Translations under genes and position numbers: made by a program
Notes under the pieces: generated by a model
What the model was told of the DNA's origin: nothing
Database searches by the model: none
Seen by the model: only the letters and a program-made list of their open reading frames with translations
In this document: piece by piece, positions 51,933-62,052 of the stretch
How the letters are laid out: each line of letters begins with the position of its first letter
How positions within the stretch are numbered: position 1 is the stretch's first letter
NCBI GenBank assembly: GCA_902555065.1
Contig: CACDQQ010000001.1
Location: forward strand, 163,474-227,473
DNA length: 64,000 nt
Direction of reading: 5' to 3'
DNA from: an uncultured Pelagibacteraceae bacterium
Lineage (GTDB): Bacteria > Pseudomonadota > Alphaproteobacteria > Pelagibacterales > Pelagibacteraceae

Positions 51933-52578
51933 ATAAATTTACTATTTTAAAATTAAGTTTAGACTTACCATAAATTCTTTTCTTGAATAAGATTTGAATA
52001 TCAAAAATATTCAAATTTTTTTTACCATTATAAATAATATCAAAAAGTATTTTATACCCTTTATTAAAAAAATTTTTTTTATATTTTGAGATGATATCTT
52101 TTTTGCAAATAAAATATCCAGATAGAGGATCTGACGTTTTTTTTTCTAAAAAAAAATTTATAAGGAATATAAAAGATACAGAAAATAGTGATCTTACATA
52201 ACCTAAGTTTCCAGAATATTTTTCTTTTAAAAAACGACTTCCTATCACAATATCGAAATTATCTTTTATTATTTTTTTATACATATTATTTGCACTTGCT
52301 ACATTATGTTGAAGATCGCAATCTAAAACTAACACATAATTGTACTTTGCTTTTTTTACACCAAGAATAATTGATTGTGATAAGTCCCTGTTTTTAGATT
52401 TTCTTTTTATAAATTTAATCTTTTTACTTAAAAATTTTTTTACAACATCATCAGTATTATCTTTAGAATTATCATCTATAAATATTAATTCATAATTAAA
52501 TTTTAACTTTTTTAGTTCTTTTATAAAAAGTGGAATATTTTTTTCTTCATTTAGTGTGGGTGTAAGAATTGATATCAT
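51883..52578 (-). CDS. Family 2 glycosyltransferase (polyprenol-phosphate mannosyltransferase-like)
   Basis: SILTPTLNEEKNIPLFIKEL, LIFIDDNSKDNTDDVV, VLDCDLQHN. Confidence 0.92.
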   Translation of the reverse strand: MISILTPTLNEEKNIPLFIKELKKLKFNYELIFIDDNSKDNTDDVVKKFLSKKIKFIKRKSKNRDLSQSIILGVKKAKYNYVLVLDCDLQHNVASANNMYKKIIKDNFDIVIGSRFLKEKYSGNLGYVRSLFSVSFIFLINFFLEKKTSDPLSGYFICKKDIISKYKKNFFNKGYKILFDIIYNGKKNLNIFDIQILFKKRIYGKSKLNFKIVNLFIKQLFYTFFFRLKKN

Positions 52579-52623
52579 ACAAATAATATATATATTTTTA
52601 AAAATTCATATATATCTTAATTA

Positions 52624-54561
52624 ATGCTACAATTAACTCCTTTTATTATTTTATTTATTTTCAGTACATTTCTTTCTAACCTATTTAGATTAGATTTTAT
52701 AAGGTCATTACTAATAAATATTTTAATAGTTACATACTTTTTATATTTTTTTTCAAAATTTGACTATCTTGTATTAGGAAATTATATTTTAATAGCACTA
52801 TCAATAATAATTTTAATTTACTTAATTTATAATTATAAAGAGTTAAAGCACGTAGATTTTTATAACTTACTATTTATTTTAATTACTTCTATACTTCTAA
52901 TTTTATACTCTAAGAATCTTTTTCTATATAAATTTGATGATTTTACTGAATATGGAATAATATCAAAATTGGTTTTTACTGAAAATAATAATCCCATAAA
53001 TATAAATTATTTAGATAAAGGATCTCACTCGAAAATTAATATACTAAGTTTTTTTCAGTATTTTTTTCTAAAAAATTCATCAGAAGTTTTTAGTGAAAAA
53101 ATAGCTTTAATGGCAAATAATTTTTTTAAGGTTGTATTAATATTAAACATAATTAATTTCACAAAATATAATGCTTCGAAAAAACTTTTATTATTCATTT
53201 TTACTTATTTTTTAATATATACATTAAGCACAAGTTTTGATCGTCTCTATGTTGATTCAATTTTAGGATTAATTATTGCAAATCTCTTTCTCATAAGTTT
53301 TAAAAAGAAAATCCAAAATGTTGATTATATAATTTTTTGTTTACTTATTATCCATATTACTTCTATGAAATTTAGTGGAGTTATAGTTTTATTAGGAATA
53401 TCAATTATTTTTATTACGATATCAGTATTAAGCAAAGATTACAAAAAAGTTATTGTTGTTTCGCTAGCTATAATTTTTTCATATTCCATTAATCAATTTC
53501 ATCATAAAGATGTAAGTAATTTTATTAAATTTAAATTTAAAAAAGATAAATTTAAAGTTTATGAAGATGATGTAATATATACACATGATGTAATATATAC
53601 ACATAGAGAACAGTTCTATAATTTACAACGAGAGTTCTCAGATGGTACTACTTTCAAATTATATTCACGTTATAAAAATAAAGATATTAATTATATAAAT
53701 TCCAAAGAGGACCTAAAAAATTTATTTACTACACAATTAAGTAAAATTACTTCAGATGGAATTTATCACGCTAAAACATTTCTTATAATAAATAAATTAT
53801 TTGAGGTTGGTAATATCAATTTAAAATTTATTGAAATACCTCTTAATCTTTGGATATGGATAATTTTAATTATAATGCTATCAATAATAATAAATCGAGA
53901 AAAAGATAATCCATATTTAAATTTTACAACTTTTATGTATATAAATTTTATTTTATGTTATTTTATAGTGTTAGTAATTTGGTCAATAAGAAATAAATTA
54001 TTAAATGAAGATTTCACTATAGAATCATCTTGGCATAGACACCTTGGATCTTTAATTCTTGGATATATATTATTTTTAATAATTAAATATTTGCAGAAGA
54101 TTAATCTTAGTACTTTTGGATTTATTATTATTATAACTATTTGCTTACAATTGACATTACCAAATTCCATTAAGAATTTCTTACCTTATTCACAAATTAT
54201 GAAGTTTAAATTTTGGAATTATTCAAAAAATATGAGGACAGACATTAGAAAAATTGCAAATAATATTAGATCTGAAATACCAGAATATTCGAAACTTATA
54301 GTCATTCAAGAAGATATGTATAAAGGTTATTTTTTTCCAGTTTTAAATTATGAATTAATAAAAATTAATATGTTAAGACAAGATAATCACAGAATTAATG
54401 ACTTTATTTCTAAGATTGATAATGAAAGAAATCCTTTAAATAATACATATTTATTAATTTCACAAAACCAAAATCTTAGTGAATACTTGACAATGATAGA
54501 TATAAAAACTGAGAAAATAATTAGCAAGAACGGTTATGATTTATACGAAATTATTTTTTAA
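52624..54561 (+). CDS. Large multi-TM protein of unknown function
   Basis: 645 aa, many TMs. Confidence 0.6.
   Translation: MLQLTPFIILFIFSTFLSNLFRLDFIRSLLINILIVTYFLYFFSKFDYLVLGNYILIALSIIILIYLIYNYKELKHVDFYNLLFILITSILLILYSKNLFLYKFDDFTEYGIISKLVFTENNNPININYLDKGSHSKINILSFFQYFFLKNSSEVFSEKIALMANNFFKVVLILNIINFTKYNASKKLLLFIFTYFLIYTLSTSFDRLYVDSILGLIIANLFLISFKKKIQNVDYIIFCLLIIHITSMKFSGVIVLLGISIIFITISVLSKDYKKVIVVSLAIIFSYSINQFHHKDVSNFIKFKFKKDKFKVYEDDVIYTHDVIYTHREQFYNLQREFSDGTTFKLYSRYKNKDINYINSKEDLKNLFTTQLSKITSDGIYHAKTFLIINKLFEVGNINLKFIEIPLNLWIWIILIIMLSIIINREKDNPYLNFTTFMYINFILCYFIVLVIWSIRNKLLNEDFTIESSWHRHLGSLILGYILFLIIKYLQKINLSTFGFIIIITICLQLTLPNSIKNFLPYSQIMKFKFWNYSKNMRTDIRKIANNIRSEIPEYSKLIVIQEDMYKGYFFPVLNYELIKINMLRQDNHRINDFISKIDNERNPLNNTYLLISQNQNLSEYLTMIDIKTEKIISKNGYDLYEIIF
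53569..53604 (+). repeat. 18-bp in-frame tandem duplication GATGTAATATATACACAT x2
   Basis: Exact tandem copies at 53569-53586 and 53587-53604; encodes DVIYTHDVIYTH. Confidence 0.95.
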
Positions 54562-55462
54562 TTTATCAAAATTTTTTATTTTTTTTATTTTGATATTAAT
54601 ATTATTAGAGATATTTTTTAGATTTGTTGGTTTTGGCAGCCCAATATTATATGAAGTATCAAATAACAACTATTACCCAAAGGTTTCACAAGAGAATAGG
54701 AGATTTTTAGGTAAATTTGTAAATATTAATAACGTTGGAATGAGATCAAGTTACAACTGGAAAAATAATAACAACAAAAAAAAATTAATTTTTTTTGGAG
54801 ATAGTGTTACTTTTGCTGGTTCGTACATAGATAATAAGGATGTATTTGCAGAAAAAATTTGCAAAATATATTTAAAAAACTACGAATGTGGAAACTTTGG
54901 AGTTAATGGATATTTCTTAGAAAATTTAACGGAAAGAATAAAATATATTCATAAAGAACTAGAAAATTACGATAGAATTGTAATAGTTGTAAGCAGTTCA
55001 TTTTATTACGGTAAATCAAGTATCTTTGATATGCCTTTATATCAAAAATTTAATTATAAATTATTTAAATCATTGAATGAAATTATTAATCATATTTTAT
55101 TTAAGCACAAAATTATAAATAGATATAACAACATTAATCCAAATTTTGAAAAAAAAGAAAATTATGGAAAAAGTGTTGAAGAACAATTTAGTGATTTTAA
55201 AAATTTAATGAAACAGGTTTCAAAAAATGAAAAAAATTATATATTTGTATTACCAACATTAGAGGATCTTAAGCTTAATAATATTAAAAAACATTTTTTA
55301 ATGAAAACTAATATCAATAATCTTAGGGTTATAAATCTCTATAAAGATATAAAGAATTTAAATTACCAAGATTTATACTTTAATAATGCACACTTAAATG
55401 AAAAAGGTCATGATTATTTATCAAAAATAATTTATGAATACATAGATGAAAACAAAAAATAA
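54536..55462 (+). CDS. SGNH/GDSL hydrolase-like membrane-anchored protein
   Basis: N-terminal TM; KKLIFFGDSVTFAGSYIDNKDVFAEKI block I-like and C-terminal NNAHLNEKGHDYLSKII (DxxH-like). Confidence 0.75.
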   Translation: MIYTKLFFNLSKFFIFFILILILLEIFFRFVGFGSPILYEVSNNNYYPKVSQENRRFLGKFVNINNVGMRSSYNWKNNNNKKKLIFFGDSVTFAGSYIDNKDVFAEKICKIYLKNYECGNFGVNGYFLENLTERIKYIHKELENYDRIVIVVSSSFYYGKSSIFDMPLYQKFNYKLFKSLNEIINHILFKHKIINRYNNINPNFEKKENYGKSVEEQFSDFKNLMKQVSKNEKNYIFVLPTLEDLKLNNIKKHFLMKTNINNLRVINLYKDIKNLNYQDLYFNNAHLNEKGHDYLSKIIYEYIDENKK

Positions 55463-55562
55463 ATTATTATTAAGAATATTAATTATTTTGGCTCTTATTT
55501 TAATTTCTATTTTTTTATCAAAATATATATCTACCGATATTTTTGATTATAATTTTTTGTAA
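55446..55562 (+). CDS. Possible 38-aa single-TM peptide
   Basis: ATG at 55446 overlapping the previous CDS end: MKTKNKLLLRILIILALILISIFLSKYISTDIFDYNFL*. Confidence 0.45.
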   Translation: MKTKNKLLLRILIILALILISIFLSKYISTDIFDYNFL

Positions 55563-55565
55563 ATA

Positions 55566-56603
55566 GTGAAAGATTTAAGATATTCAGGAATTGATTTACT
55601 TCGATTTTTAGCTGCGTACACAGTAGCCATTACGCATATTTCAATTAATCAATTTCAATCAGGTATAAATTTTGAAATAATATCATCTATGGCCGTTGAG
55701 GTATTTTTTATAATAAGCGGATTCGTTCTTGCGCCTCAAATTATAAGTCTTGTAAAGAAGAATACATTATTTAACTATAAAATATTTTTAATCAGAAGGT
55801 GGTACAGAACAATACCATTATATATTTTAAGTTTAATTATTACGACAATTATTTTAGATAAATTTACGACTTTTGATTTTCTCAAATACACTTTGTTCTT
55901 ACAAAATTTTTTTTTTATTTGGGTTAAAAACGATTATTTTTCAATATCATGGAGTCTTTCTGTAGAGGAATGGTTTTATATAATTTTTCCTTTTTTTTTA
56001 ATATCACTATTTAGAATATTTAATTCACAGGAGAATAGAATTCTTTTGATTAGTTTTATTTTTGTTTTTTTAATTTTTTTAATAAGAGTTTATTTTTCAG
56101 ATTTTAATAACTGGGGTTCATCAGTAAGAAGAGTGGTAATATTTAGACTAGACTCTATTGCTTTTGGTTTTATTTTATTTTGTTATAAAGATAAGTTTTT
56201 TTTTAAAAAAAACAGGATTTTAAGTGTTTTTATTATTTTTTTAATACTTTCAGTTTTAACTTTTTATTTTTTTAAATTAAATATATTTGGAGATAATATT
56301 TATATTAAATTATTTTCTCATTATTTAATTGCTTTTTGGGGATGCAGTTTATTTATTTTTTTTTATATTTTAGAAAGTTTCCTAAATAATGACAAATTTA
56401 GAAAGTTAAATTTATTTCTAGGTAAAATTTCATATTCTACTTATTTATTTCACTTAATACTAATTTACATAATAGGTTCATTAATTAATACATCATTTTT
56501 GACTTTTTTAATTTTATTCACTTTTCTTCAAATAATTTTATCCATCATACTTTATTATTTTTTTGAAGAACCAATATTAAAATCTAGACCAAATTATAAA
56601 TAA
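55566..56603 (+). CDS. Acyltransferase family 3 membrane protein
   Basis: DLRYSGIDLLRFLAAYTVAITHI and SISWSLSVEEWFYIIFPF; GTG start. Confidence 0.92.
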   Translation: MKDLRYSGIDLLRFLAAYTVAITHISINQFQSGINFEIISSMAVEVFFIISGFVLAPQIISLVKKNTLFNYKIFLIRRWYRTIPLYILSLIITTIILDKFTTFDFLKYTLFLQNFFFIWVKNDYFSISWSLSVEEWFYIIFPFFLISLFRIFNSQENRILLISFIFVFLIFLIRVYFSDFNNWGSSVRRVVIFRLDSIAFGFILFCYKDKFFFKKNRILSVFIIFLILSVLTFYFFKLNIFGDNIYIKLFSHYLIAFWGCSLFIFFYILESFLNNDKFRKLNLFLGKISYSTYLFHLILIYIIGSLINTSFLTFLILFTFLQIILSIILYYFFEEPILKSRPNYK

Positions 56604-56610
56604 TTAATTT

Positions 56611-57774
56611 TCAAACATCATTTAAAGAATAAACAAAACCAAGCGAAAACCATGTGATTATCATCCCATGGGAATTAAAAAAACTTCCAGAGGGCAACAG
56701 AGGGAAAAATAAAAGTGAAGAATATATGATTATTATAGATCTATGTAAATTTGACTTAATCATAAGAAACTTATTAAAAAACAAAAAAATTAATGCGAAG
56801 TAAAAAAGTATCGCTGAAACAAAACCAGTATCACTTAATAGTTCTAAAAAAAAATTATGAGGATGGGTACTACATATTTCAGAGATTTTGGAACATTCAT
56901 ACCTGAATGTTTGTAAACCAGTACCAAATAAAAAATTTTCTTTAAAAATTGTAAAAGCATTATCATATAATTTAAAATAAACATTGTCACTAAACTGGTA
57001 AAATGTATAAGAGATTCTTTCATTAATTATGCTGTCTTTTTGAAAATAAATTATTCCAAACACTAAGATAAACAAAATAGAATACAAAATTAGTTTTTTA
57101 TAACTTAGGAATTTAATATTTAAGATTATAAATCCAATGAGTGCTATTGTTGATAAAATCGATGGCAATCTTTCTCCAGTTATCAAAATTGAAAAATAAA
57201 GAAAAAATAAAAATATGTATTTAAATTTATTAATAAAATTATTTTTTTGTTTGAATAAAAAATATATAAAAAATGGCGATAACTTGAATATTATACCGCC
57301 AGGAATTTGTTCACCTTTAAAGAAAGAAGTTAATCTTCCCGCTTGTTCTTTTTCATAACCAAAAATATTTTTACCAAAAATGCTCTGAATCCACAAATCA
57401 ATACAAATTAACAAAACAACATAGAAAACTACTCTGGAAATATTAAAAGATTTTTTTGTGTCTTTACTTAAAAAATAAGCAATGCCAAAAAAAAGTAATA
57501 AGTGTGACGCAAAAGAAGCAACATTCTCTATGGATTTAAGAAAATAATTTGAAAATATTGAACTTAATAAAAATAATAATAACAAAACAAAAAAGGAATA
57601 ACTATTTTTATTGTAAATTATATAATAATTTTTATTTAGGATAATAAATGCAATAAATAATATTGAAATTAAAGCAGAGTTTAGGTTCAAAAAAAAGACA
57701 CCAACTAATAATGATACCGGAATTGTAAAAATAGAATAATAAATAAATTTTTCTAAATTTTTGTGTTGAAACAT
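56611..57774 (-). CDS. O-antigen ligase/polymerase-like membrane protein
   Basis: Multi-TM; FLFGTGLQTFRYECSKISEICSTHPHNFFLELLSDTGF is the Wzy_C/WaaL-type loop. Confidence 0.9.
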   Translation of the reverse strand: MFQHKNLEKFIYYSIFTIPVSLLVGVFFLNLNSALISILFIAFIILNKNYYIIYNKNSYSFFVLLLLFLLSSIFSNYFLKSIENVASFASHLLLFFGIAYFLSKDTKKSFNISRVVFYVVLLICIDLWIQSIFGKNIFGYEKEQAGRLTSFFKGEQIPGGIIFKLSPFFIYFLFKQKNNFINKFKYIFLFFLYFSILITGERLPSILSTIALIGFIILNIKFLSYKKLILYSILFILVFGIIYFQKDSIINERISYTFYQFSDNVYFKLYDNAFTIFKENFLFGTGLQTFRYECSKISEICSTHPHNFFLELLSDTGFVSAILFYFALIFLFFNKFLMIKSNLHRSIIIIYSSLLFFPLLPSGSFFNSHGMIITWFSLGFVYSLNDV

Positions 57775-57803
57775 TTTATAATTATTGGTTTAACATATTT
57801 ACA

Positions 57804-58250
57804 ATGAAAATTTTTAAATCACAAATAGTAAGAATAAAAAAGAAGAAAAATTTAAAGATTGTAGAACCCGTGAATATTTATGGTGTAGAATTCGGAAATA
57901 ATTGTTTTGTAGGTCCTTTTTGTGAAATTCAAAAAAATGTTAAAATTAGTGATAATACAAAAATACAATCCCATTCTTTTATATGCGAAAAAGTGAGTAT
58001 AGGTAAAAATTGCTTTATAGGACATGGAGTTATTTTTATAAATGATAAATTTAAAAATGGTAAGCCAGCGGGTGGTGACAAAAAAAAATGGGGCAAAACA
58101 ACCATAAGCTCTAATGTCTATATTGGAAGCAATTCAACAATACTCCCAATTAAAATTTGTTCGAATGTTGTTATTGGCGCAGGATCGGTAGTTACAAAAA
58201 ATATTACCAAACCAGGCAGATATGTTGGCAATCCTGCAAAAAAAATTTAA
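57804..58250 (+). CDS. Hexapeptide-repeat acyl/acetyltransferase (WbpD/WlbB-like)
   Basis: Left-handed beta-helix repeats: IGKNCFIGHGVIFINDKF and ISSNVYIGSNSTILPIKICSNVVIGAGSVVTKN. Confidence 0.9.
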   Translation: MKIFKSQIVRIKKKKNLKIVEPVNIYGVEFGNNCFVGPFCEIQKNVKISDNTKIQSHSFICEKVSIGKNCFIGHGVIFINDKFKNGKPAGGDKKKWGKTTISSNVYIGSNSTILPIKICSNVVIGAGSVVTKNITKPGRYVGNPAKKI

Positions 58251-59239
58251 TGGATCTTGTCTTTCTTTCTTTTAATTTAATAAATATTTTTATTGTTTGG
58301 TTTATATTTGAAAAATCTGCTATTATTTCCAGAAAAATAAACTTATATAAAAAATTGGATGATCAAACTCCCCTAATAGGAGGTCTTGGAATTTATCTTT
58401 TTTTTATAATTTTCAATTTAAGTCTTTATATTTTCAAAGAAGATTTAATAATAAATGGTCAGCTAAGCATTCTTATTGTTTTATCTGTAGTATTTGCAAT
58501 AGGTTTAATTGATGACCTATATCAAATTAGTTATGCGTATAGATTAATTTTTATATACCTGGTGTTGATTATTTTTTTTAAATACAATGATGCATATATA
58601 ATAGATTATTTGTATTTTGAAACTACTAATAAGACTATTCTGCTAGGGAAACTTTCATTATTTTTAACACCTTTTTTTATTTTGTTATTACTTAATAGTT
58701 TAAATATGGCTGATGGAATAAATGGAAACTCTACTTTTATAGTATTATCCTATTTATTTTTATTATTTGAAAATAATTTGAATTTAAACTCTATAGCTTT
58801 TTCCATAATTCCTCCGTTGTTATTATTCCTTTACTACAATTTAAAAAATAAAATTTATTTAGGTGACTCTGGAATTTATTTACTGTCTGTAATAATTTCT
58901 CTTTATGTTATTAGTAAATATAATTCTAATGATGCGATTATTTCTTGTGAAAAAATTTTTTTAATTTTTTTAATTCCAGGAATTGATATGTTTAGATTAT
59001 TTATTTTAAGATTATTAAAAAAAAGAAATCCATTTAAGGGTGATAAAAATCATTTCCATCACTTACTAGAGGAAAAATTTAAAGCTAAAAAAACACTAAT
59101 AATTTACTTAATATTAATAAACTGGCCTAATTTTCTGATAAAAATATTTGATATAAATGTTTTCATTTTAATATTTATTAATATTTTGTTATTTGTTTTA
59201 TTAATTAATTACCTACAAAAGCTGAGAAAATTTTCTTAA
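58250..59239 (+). CDS. MraY/WecA-like polyprenyl-phosphate glycosylphosphotransferase (start trimmed to MDLVFLSF)
   Basis: DDQTPLIGGLGIYLFF, NMADGINGN and FLGDSG-like YLGDSGIYLL; KGDKNHFHHLL. Confidence 0.9.
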   Translation: MDLVFLSFNLINIFIVWFIFEKSAIISRKINLYKKLDDQTPLIGGLGIYLFFIIFNLSLYIFKEDLIINGQLSILIVLSVVFAIGLIDDLYQISYAYRLIFIYLVLIIFFKYNDAYIIDYLYFETTNKTILLGKLSLFLTPFFILLLLNSLNMADGINGNSTFIVLSYLFLLFENNLNLNSIAFSIIPPLLLFLYYNLKNKIYLGDSGIYLLSVIISLYVISKYNSNDAIISCEKIFLIFLIPGIDMFRLFILRLLKKRNPFKGDKNHFHHLLEEKFKAKKTLIIYLILINWPNFLIKIFDINVFILIFINILLFVLLINYLQKLRKFS

Positions 59240-59944
59240 TAATTTGACCATAATAAAAATTAAAGGAAATCGTACTTTATTTTTTCTCAGTGATTTAAAG
59301 CATTCTATATTAGCTTTTACTATATTTTGAAAACCTGAACTTGCTCCACCAGGTGACATTAAAACTGTAAATTTATTATAATAATAATAACTAGTATTTT
59401 TATTTTTTTTTGCTCTTATAAAAAAATCAAAATCAGAAGAAATTTTATATTTCAAATCAAAATATTCCATATTTATTAAATATTTTTTTTTAATTAAAGT
59501 TCCAGGATGTGGAATGTGATTTCCAAATTTATTAACATTTAAAATATCACCAACTATATATTTACGTGAGAGTCCTAATAAATTTTTTTTATAAATTATA
59601 TTAGAATATAGAATATCTATTTTATTTTTTGACAAAATTTTATTTACATTGAATAAAAAAAACTGGTCAATCAACTGATCATCTGAATTTAAAAATAACA
59701 AATAATCGCCAAATGATTTTGATATACCTTTATTCATTCCATCATATATCCCTTTATCATCTTCAGAAATTAATCTTAATTTTGTATTATTAAATTTCTT
59801 AATAATTTGTATAGTTTTATCGTTAGAGCAATTATCAATTATAATATGTTCGTAATCTTCAAATTTTTGATTTTTAACTGAAGTAAGACAATTTTTTAAA
59901 GTTTTTTCAGAATTAAAAGTAGGTGTAATAATACTTATAAACAT
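59213..59944 (-). CDS. Family 2 glycosyltransferase
   Basis: SIITPTFNSEKTLKNCLTSVKNQ, IIIDNCSNDKT, DKGIYDGMNKGI. Confidence 0.92.
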   Translation of the reverse strand: MFISIITPTFNSEKTLKNCLTSVKNQKFEDYEHIIIDNCSNDKTIQIIKKFNNTKLRLISEDDKGIYDGMNKGISKSFGDYLLFLNSDDQLIDQFFLFNVNKILSKNKIDILYSNIIYKKNLLGLSRKYIVGDILNVNKFGNHIPHPGTLIKKKYLINMEYFDLKYKISSDFDFFIRAKKNKNTSYYYYNKFTVLMSPGGASSGFQNIVKANIECFKSLRKNKVRFPLIFIMVKLLRKFSQLL

Positions 59945-61099
59945 TTAACTAAAATTATTAAAAATATCTATATACTGTTTTTTTATTTTTTTTGATGTCA
60001 AATTTTTTAATGCAAATTTTCTAGATTGCAGAGATTTTTTTTTTAAATTTTTATTGGTAATACTTAATAAGGTTTTTATTATTTTATTTTTATCTCCTAA
60101 TTTAAATGTATAACCAATATCTTTTAAAACTTCACTAACTCCTCCGTTTTTAATACTAAAGACAACATTGCCTGATGATAAGGCTTCCAAGACAGTTAGC
60201 GGCAAATTATCAATTAGTGATGTACATAAAAATATATCTGACAAAGAATATAAATCAGAAATTTTATCATGATCTAAAAAATCTATTTGTTTTAGATTAG
60301 AATAATTATCAAAGTTATTATTTTTTTTTCCTAAAGATAAAAAATATATATCTTTATTATTCTTCAGTTTATTTACTATTTCAATAAAAGTTTTGTATCC
60401 CTTTCTTTCATCAGAAAAGTCTTGGGCAGAAAAAAAAACTATTTTTTTATTAGTTGGTAAATTATACTTTTTTCTTAGATATATTTTGTTCCTTGGTTTA
60501 AATATATTAGTTTCTATTGGGTAATATTTACAAAGTTGTATTCTAGATTTATGTTTTGGATATTTTCTCTTAAATTTATCTAACATCCATTTATTATGTG
60601 CAATAAAAAAAACATTTTTTTTTTTCACAATCTCAATTTTTTTTTTTAAACAATACTTAGAAATAAAATCATTATCTTCTTTTTTTTTGTCTGTATAATG
60701 TTCTGTAGAATTTAGAAACCACATATCATGAAGTGAAATAACAACTTTACTTTTAATTTTACAAATCTCATTAAGAGAAATCATTGACCTGTTAACCCAA
60801 TGTAGGTTTAATATATCTGCATTTAGTTTATTTATTTTACCTGAAATGTTTGTATTAAATATATTTAATGATTGGTGGTATTTTTTTTTTAAGAATATTT
60901 TAATAATAATTTTCTCAAAAATTCTTAATAATATAATGTATAATTTTTTTAATTTTCCAATTATTTCTTTTGATTTTTTATTTTTGGAATAAACCGTTAA
61001 AAAAAAAAAATTTTTATTTTTTAAAGATTTAAAAATCGAAAAAGCTGCGATGTTGGCTCCACCTTTATAATCACTAAATGACAAAAACAATATTTTCAC
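59945..61099 (-). CDS. Family 4 glycosyltransferase
   Basis: DNLPLTVLEALSSGNVVFSIKNGGVSEVL. Confidence 0.9.
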   Translation of the reverse strand: MKILFLSFSDYKGGANIAAFSIFKSLKNKNFFFLTVYSKNKKSKEIIGKLKKLYIILLRIFEKIIIKIFLKKKYHQSLNIFNTNISGKINKLNADILNLHWVNRSMISLNEICKIKSKVVISLHDMWFLNSTEHYTDKKKEDNDFISKYCLKKKIEIVKKKNVFFIAHNKWMLDKFKRKYPKHKSRIQLCKYYPIETNIFKPRNKIYLRKKYNLPTNKKIVFFSAQDFSDERKGYKTFIEIVNKLKNNKDIYFLSLGKKNNNFDNYSNLKQIDFLDHDKISDLYSLSDIFLCTSLIDNLPLTVLEALSSGNVVFSIKNGGVSEVLKDIGYTFKLGDKNKIIKTLLSITNKNLKKKSLQSRKFALKNLTSKKIKKQYIDIFNNFS

Positions 61100-62052
61100 T
61101 TATTAAATAATTTAAGGTTTTTTTTATACCAATCACATATTTGCGGTATTTTAACTTCTAATTTTTCTTTTTCTGACCATCCTAGTCTTTTTAACTTTTC
61201 ACAATTAATTTTGTAAATTTTATCATTAAATGGTCTATCTTTTATAAAGATTATATTTTTTTTAAAATCAACATTCAAATGTCGAGAAATTATTTTAATT
61301 ATATCCAATGTATAAAAAGACCTATTTGCAGCTATATTATAAATTGTATTAGATTTACCTTTATCTAAAATTTTTATAAGCCCATTACAAAAATCATTTA
61401 CTGATAAAAAATATCTAATAGAATTTCCTCTTCCATGGACAGTCATTTTTTTCTTTTTTAAAAATGAATATATTGTTTTTGATATTAGCTTTTCTGGATA
61501 TTGCCTTGTTCCATAAATGTTATTAGCTCTTATAGTTATTACATTTAATTTATAAGAATGATTATATGAATTGACAATCATGTCTGCAGCTGCTTTAGAT
61601 GCCGAATATGGGTTTGTTGGATTTAAAATTTGACTCTCTGTAAAAGATTTCTTTTTTAAATTCTCTCCATATACCTCGTCAGTACTTACATGAATTATTT
61701 TTTTTACTTTTTGTTTTCTACAAGCTTCTAAAAATGAATGTGTACCTAGAGTATTAGTTTTAGTAAATAGTAAAGAATTTCCAAAAGAATTATCTACATG
61801 ACTTTCCGCGGCAACATTTATGGCTAATTCTACGTTTTTTAAATTTTTTTCTAAAACTGGATAATTAAGAATGTCATTTTTAACAAATGTAACATTCTTT
61901 TCAAATATTATACTGTTTAAATATTTAATGTTTGCGGCATAAGTAATTTTATCATAAAGAACAATTTTGGAATTTTTATATTTTCTTAATATTTTCTCAG
62001 CAACATGGGAACCAATGAAACCGGCGGCACCAGTTATAAGTATTTTTTTCAT
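61096..62052 (-). CDS. dTDP-glucose 4,6-dehydratase-like
   Basis: ILITGAAGFIGSHVAEKIL, VSTDEVYGE, NPYSASKAAADMIV. Confidence 0.92.
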   Translation of the reverse strand: MKKILITGAAGFIGSHVAEKILRKYKNSKIVLYDKITYAANIKYLNSIIFEKNVTFVKNDILNYPVLEKNLKNVELAINVAAESHVDNSFGNSLLFTKTNTLGTHSFLEACRKQKVKKIIHVSTDEVYGENLKKKSFTESQILNPTNPYSASKAAADMIVNSYNHSYKLNVITIRANNIYGTRQYPEKLISKTIYSFLKKKKMTVHGRGNSIRYFLSVNDFCNGLIKILDKGKSNTIYNIAANRSFYTLDIIKIISRHLNVDFKKNIIFIKDRPFNDKIYKINCEKLKRLGWSEKEKLEVKIPQICDWYKKNLKLFNK

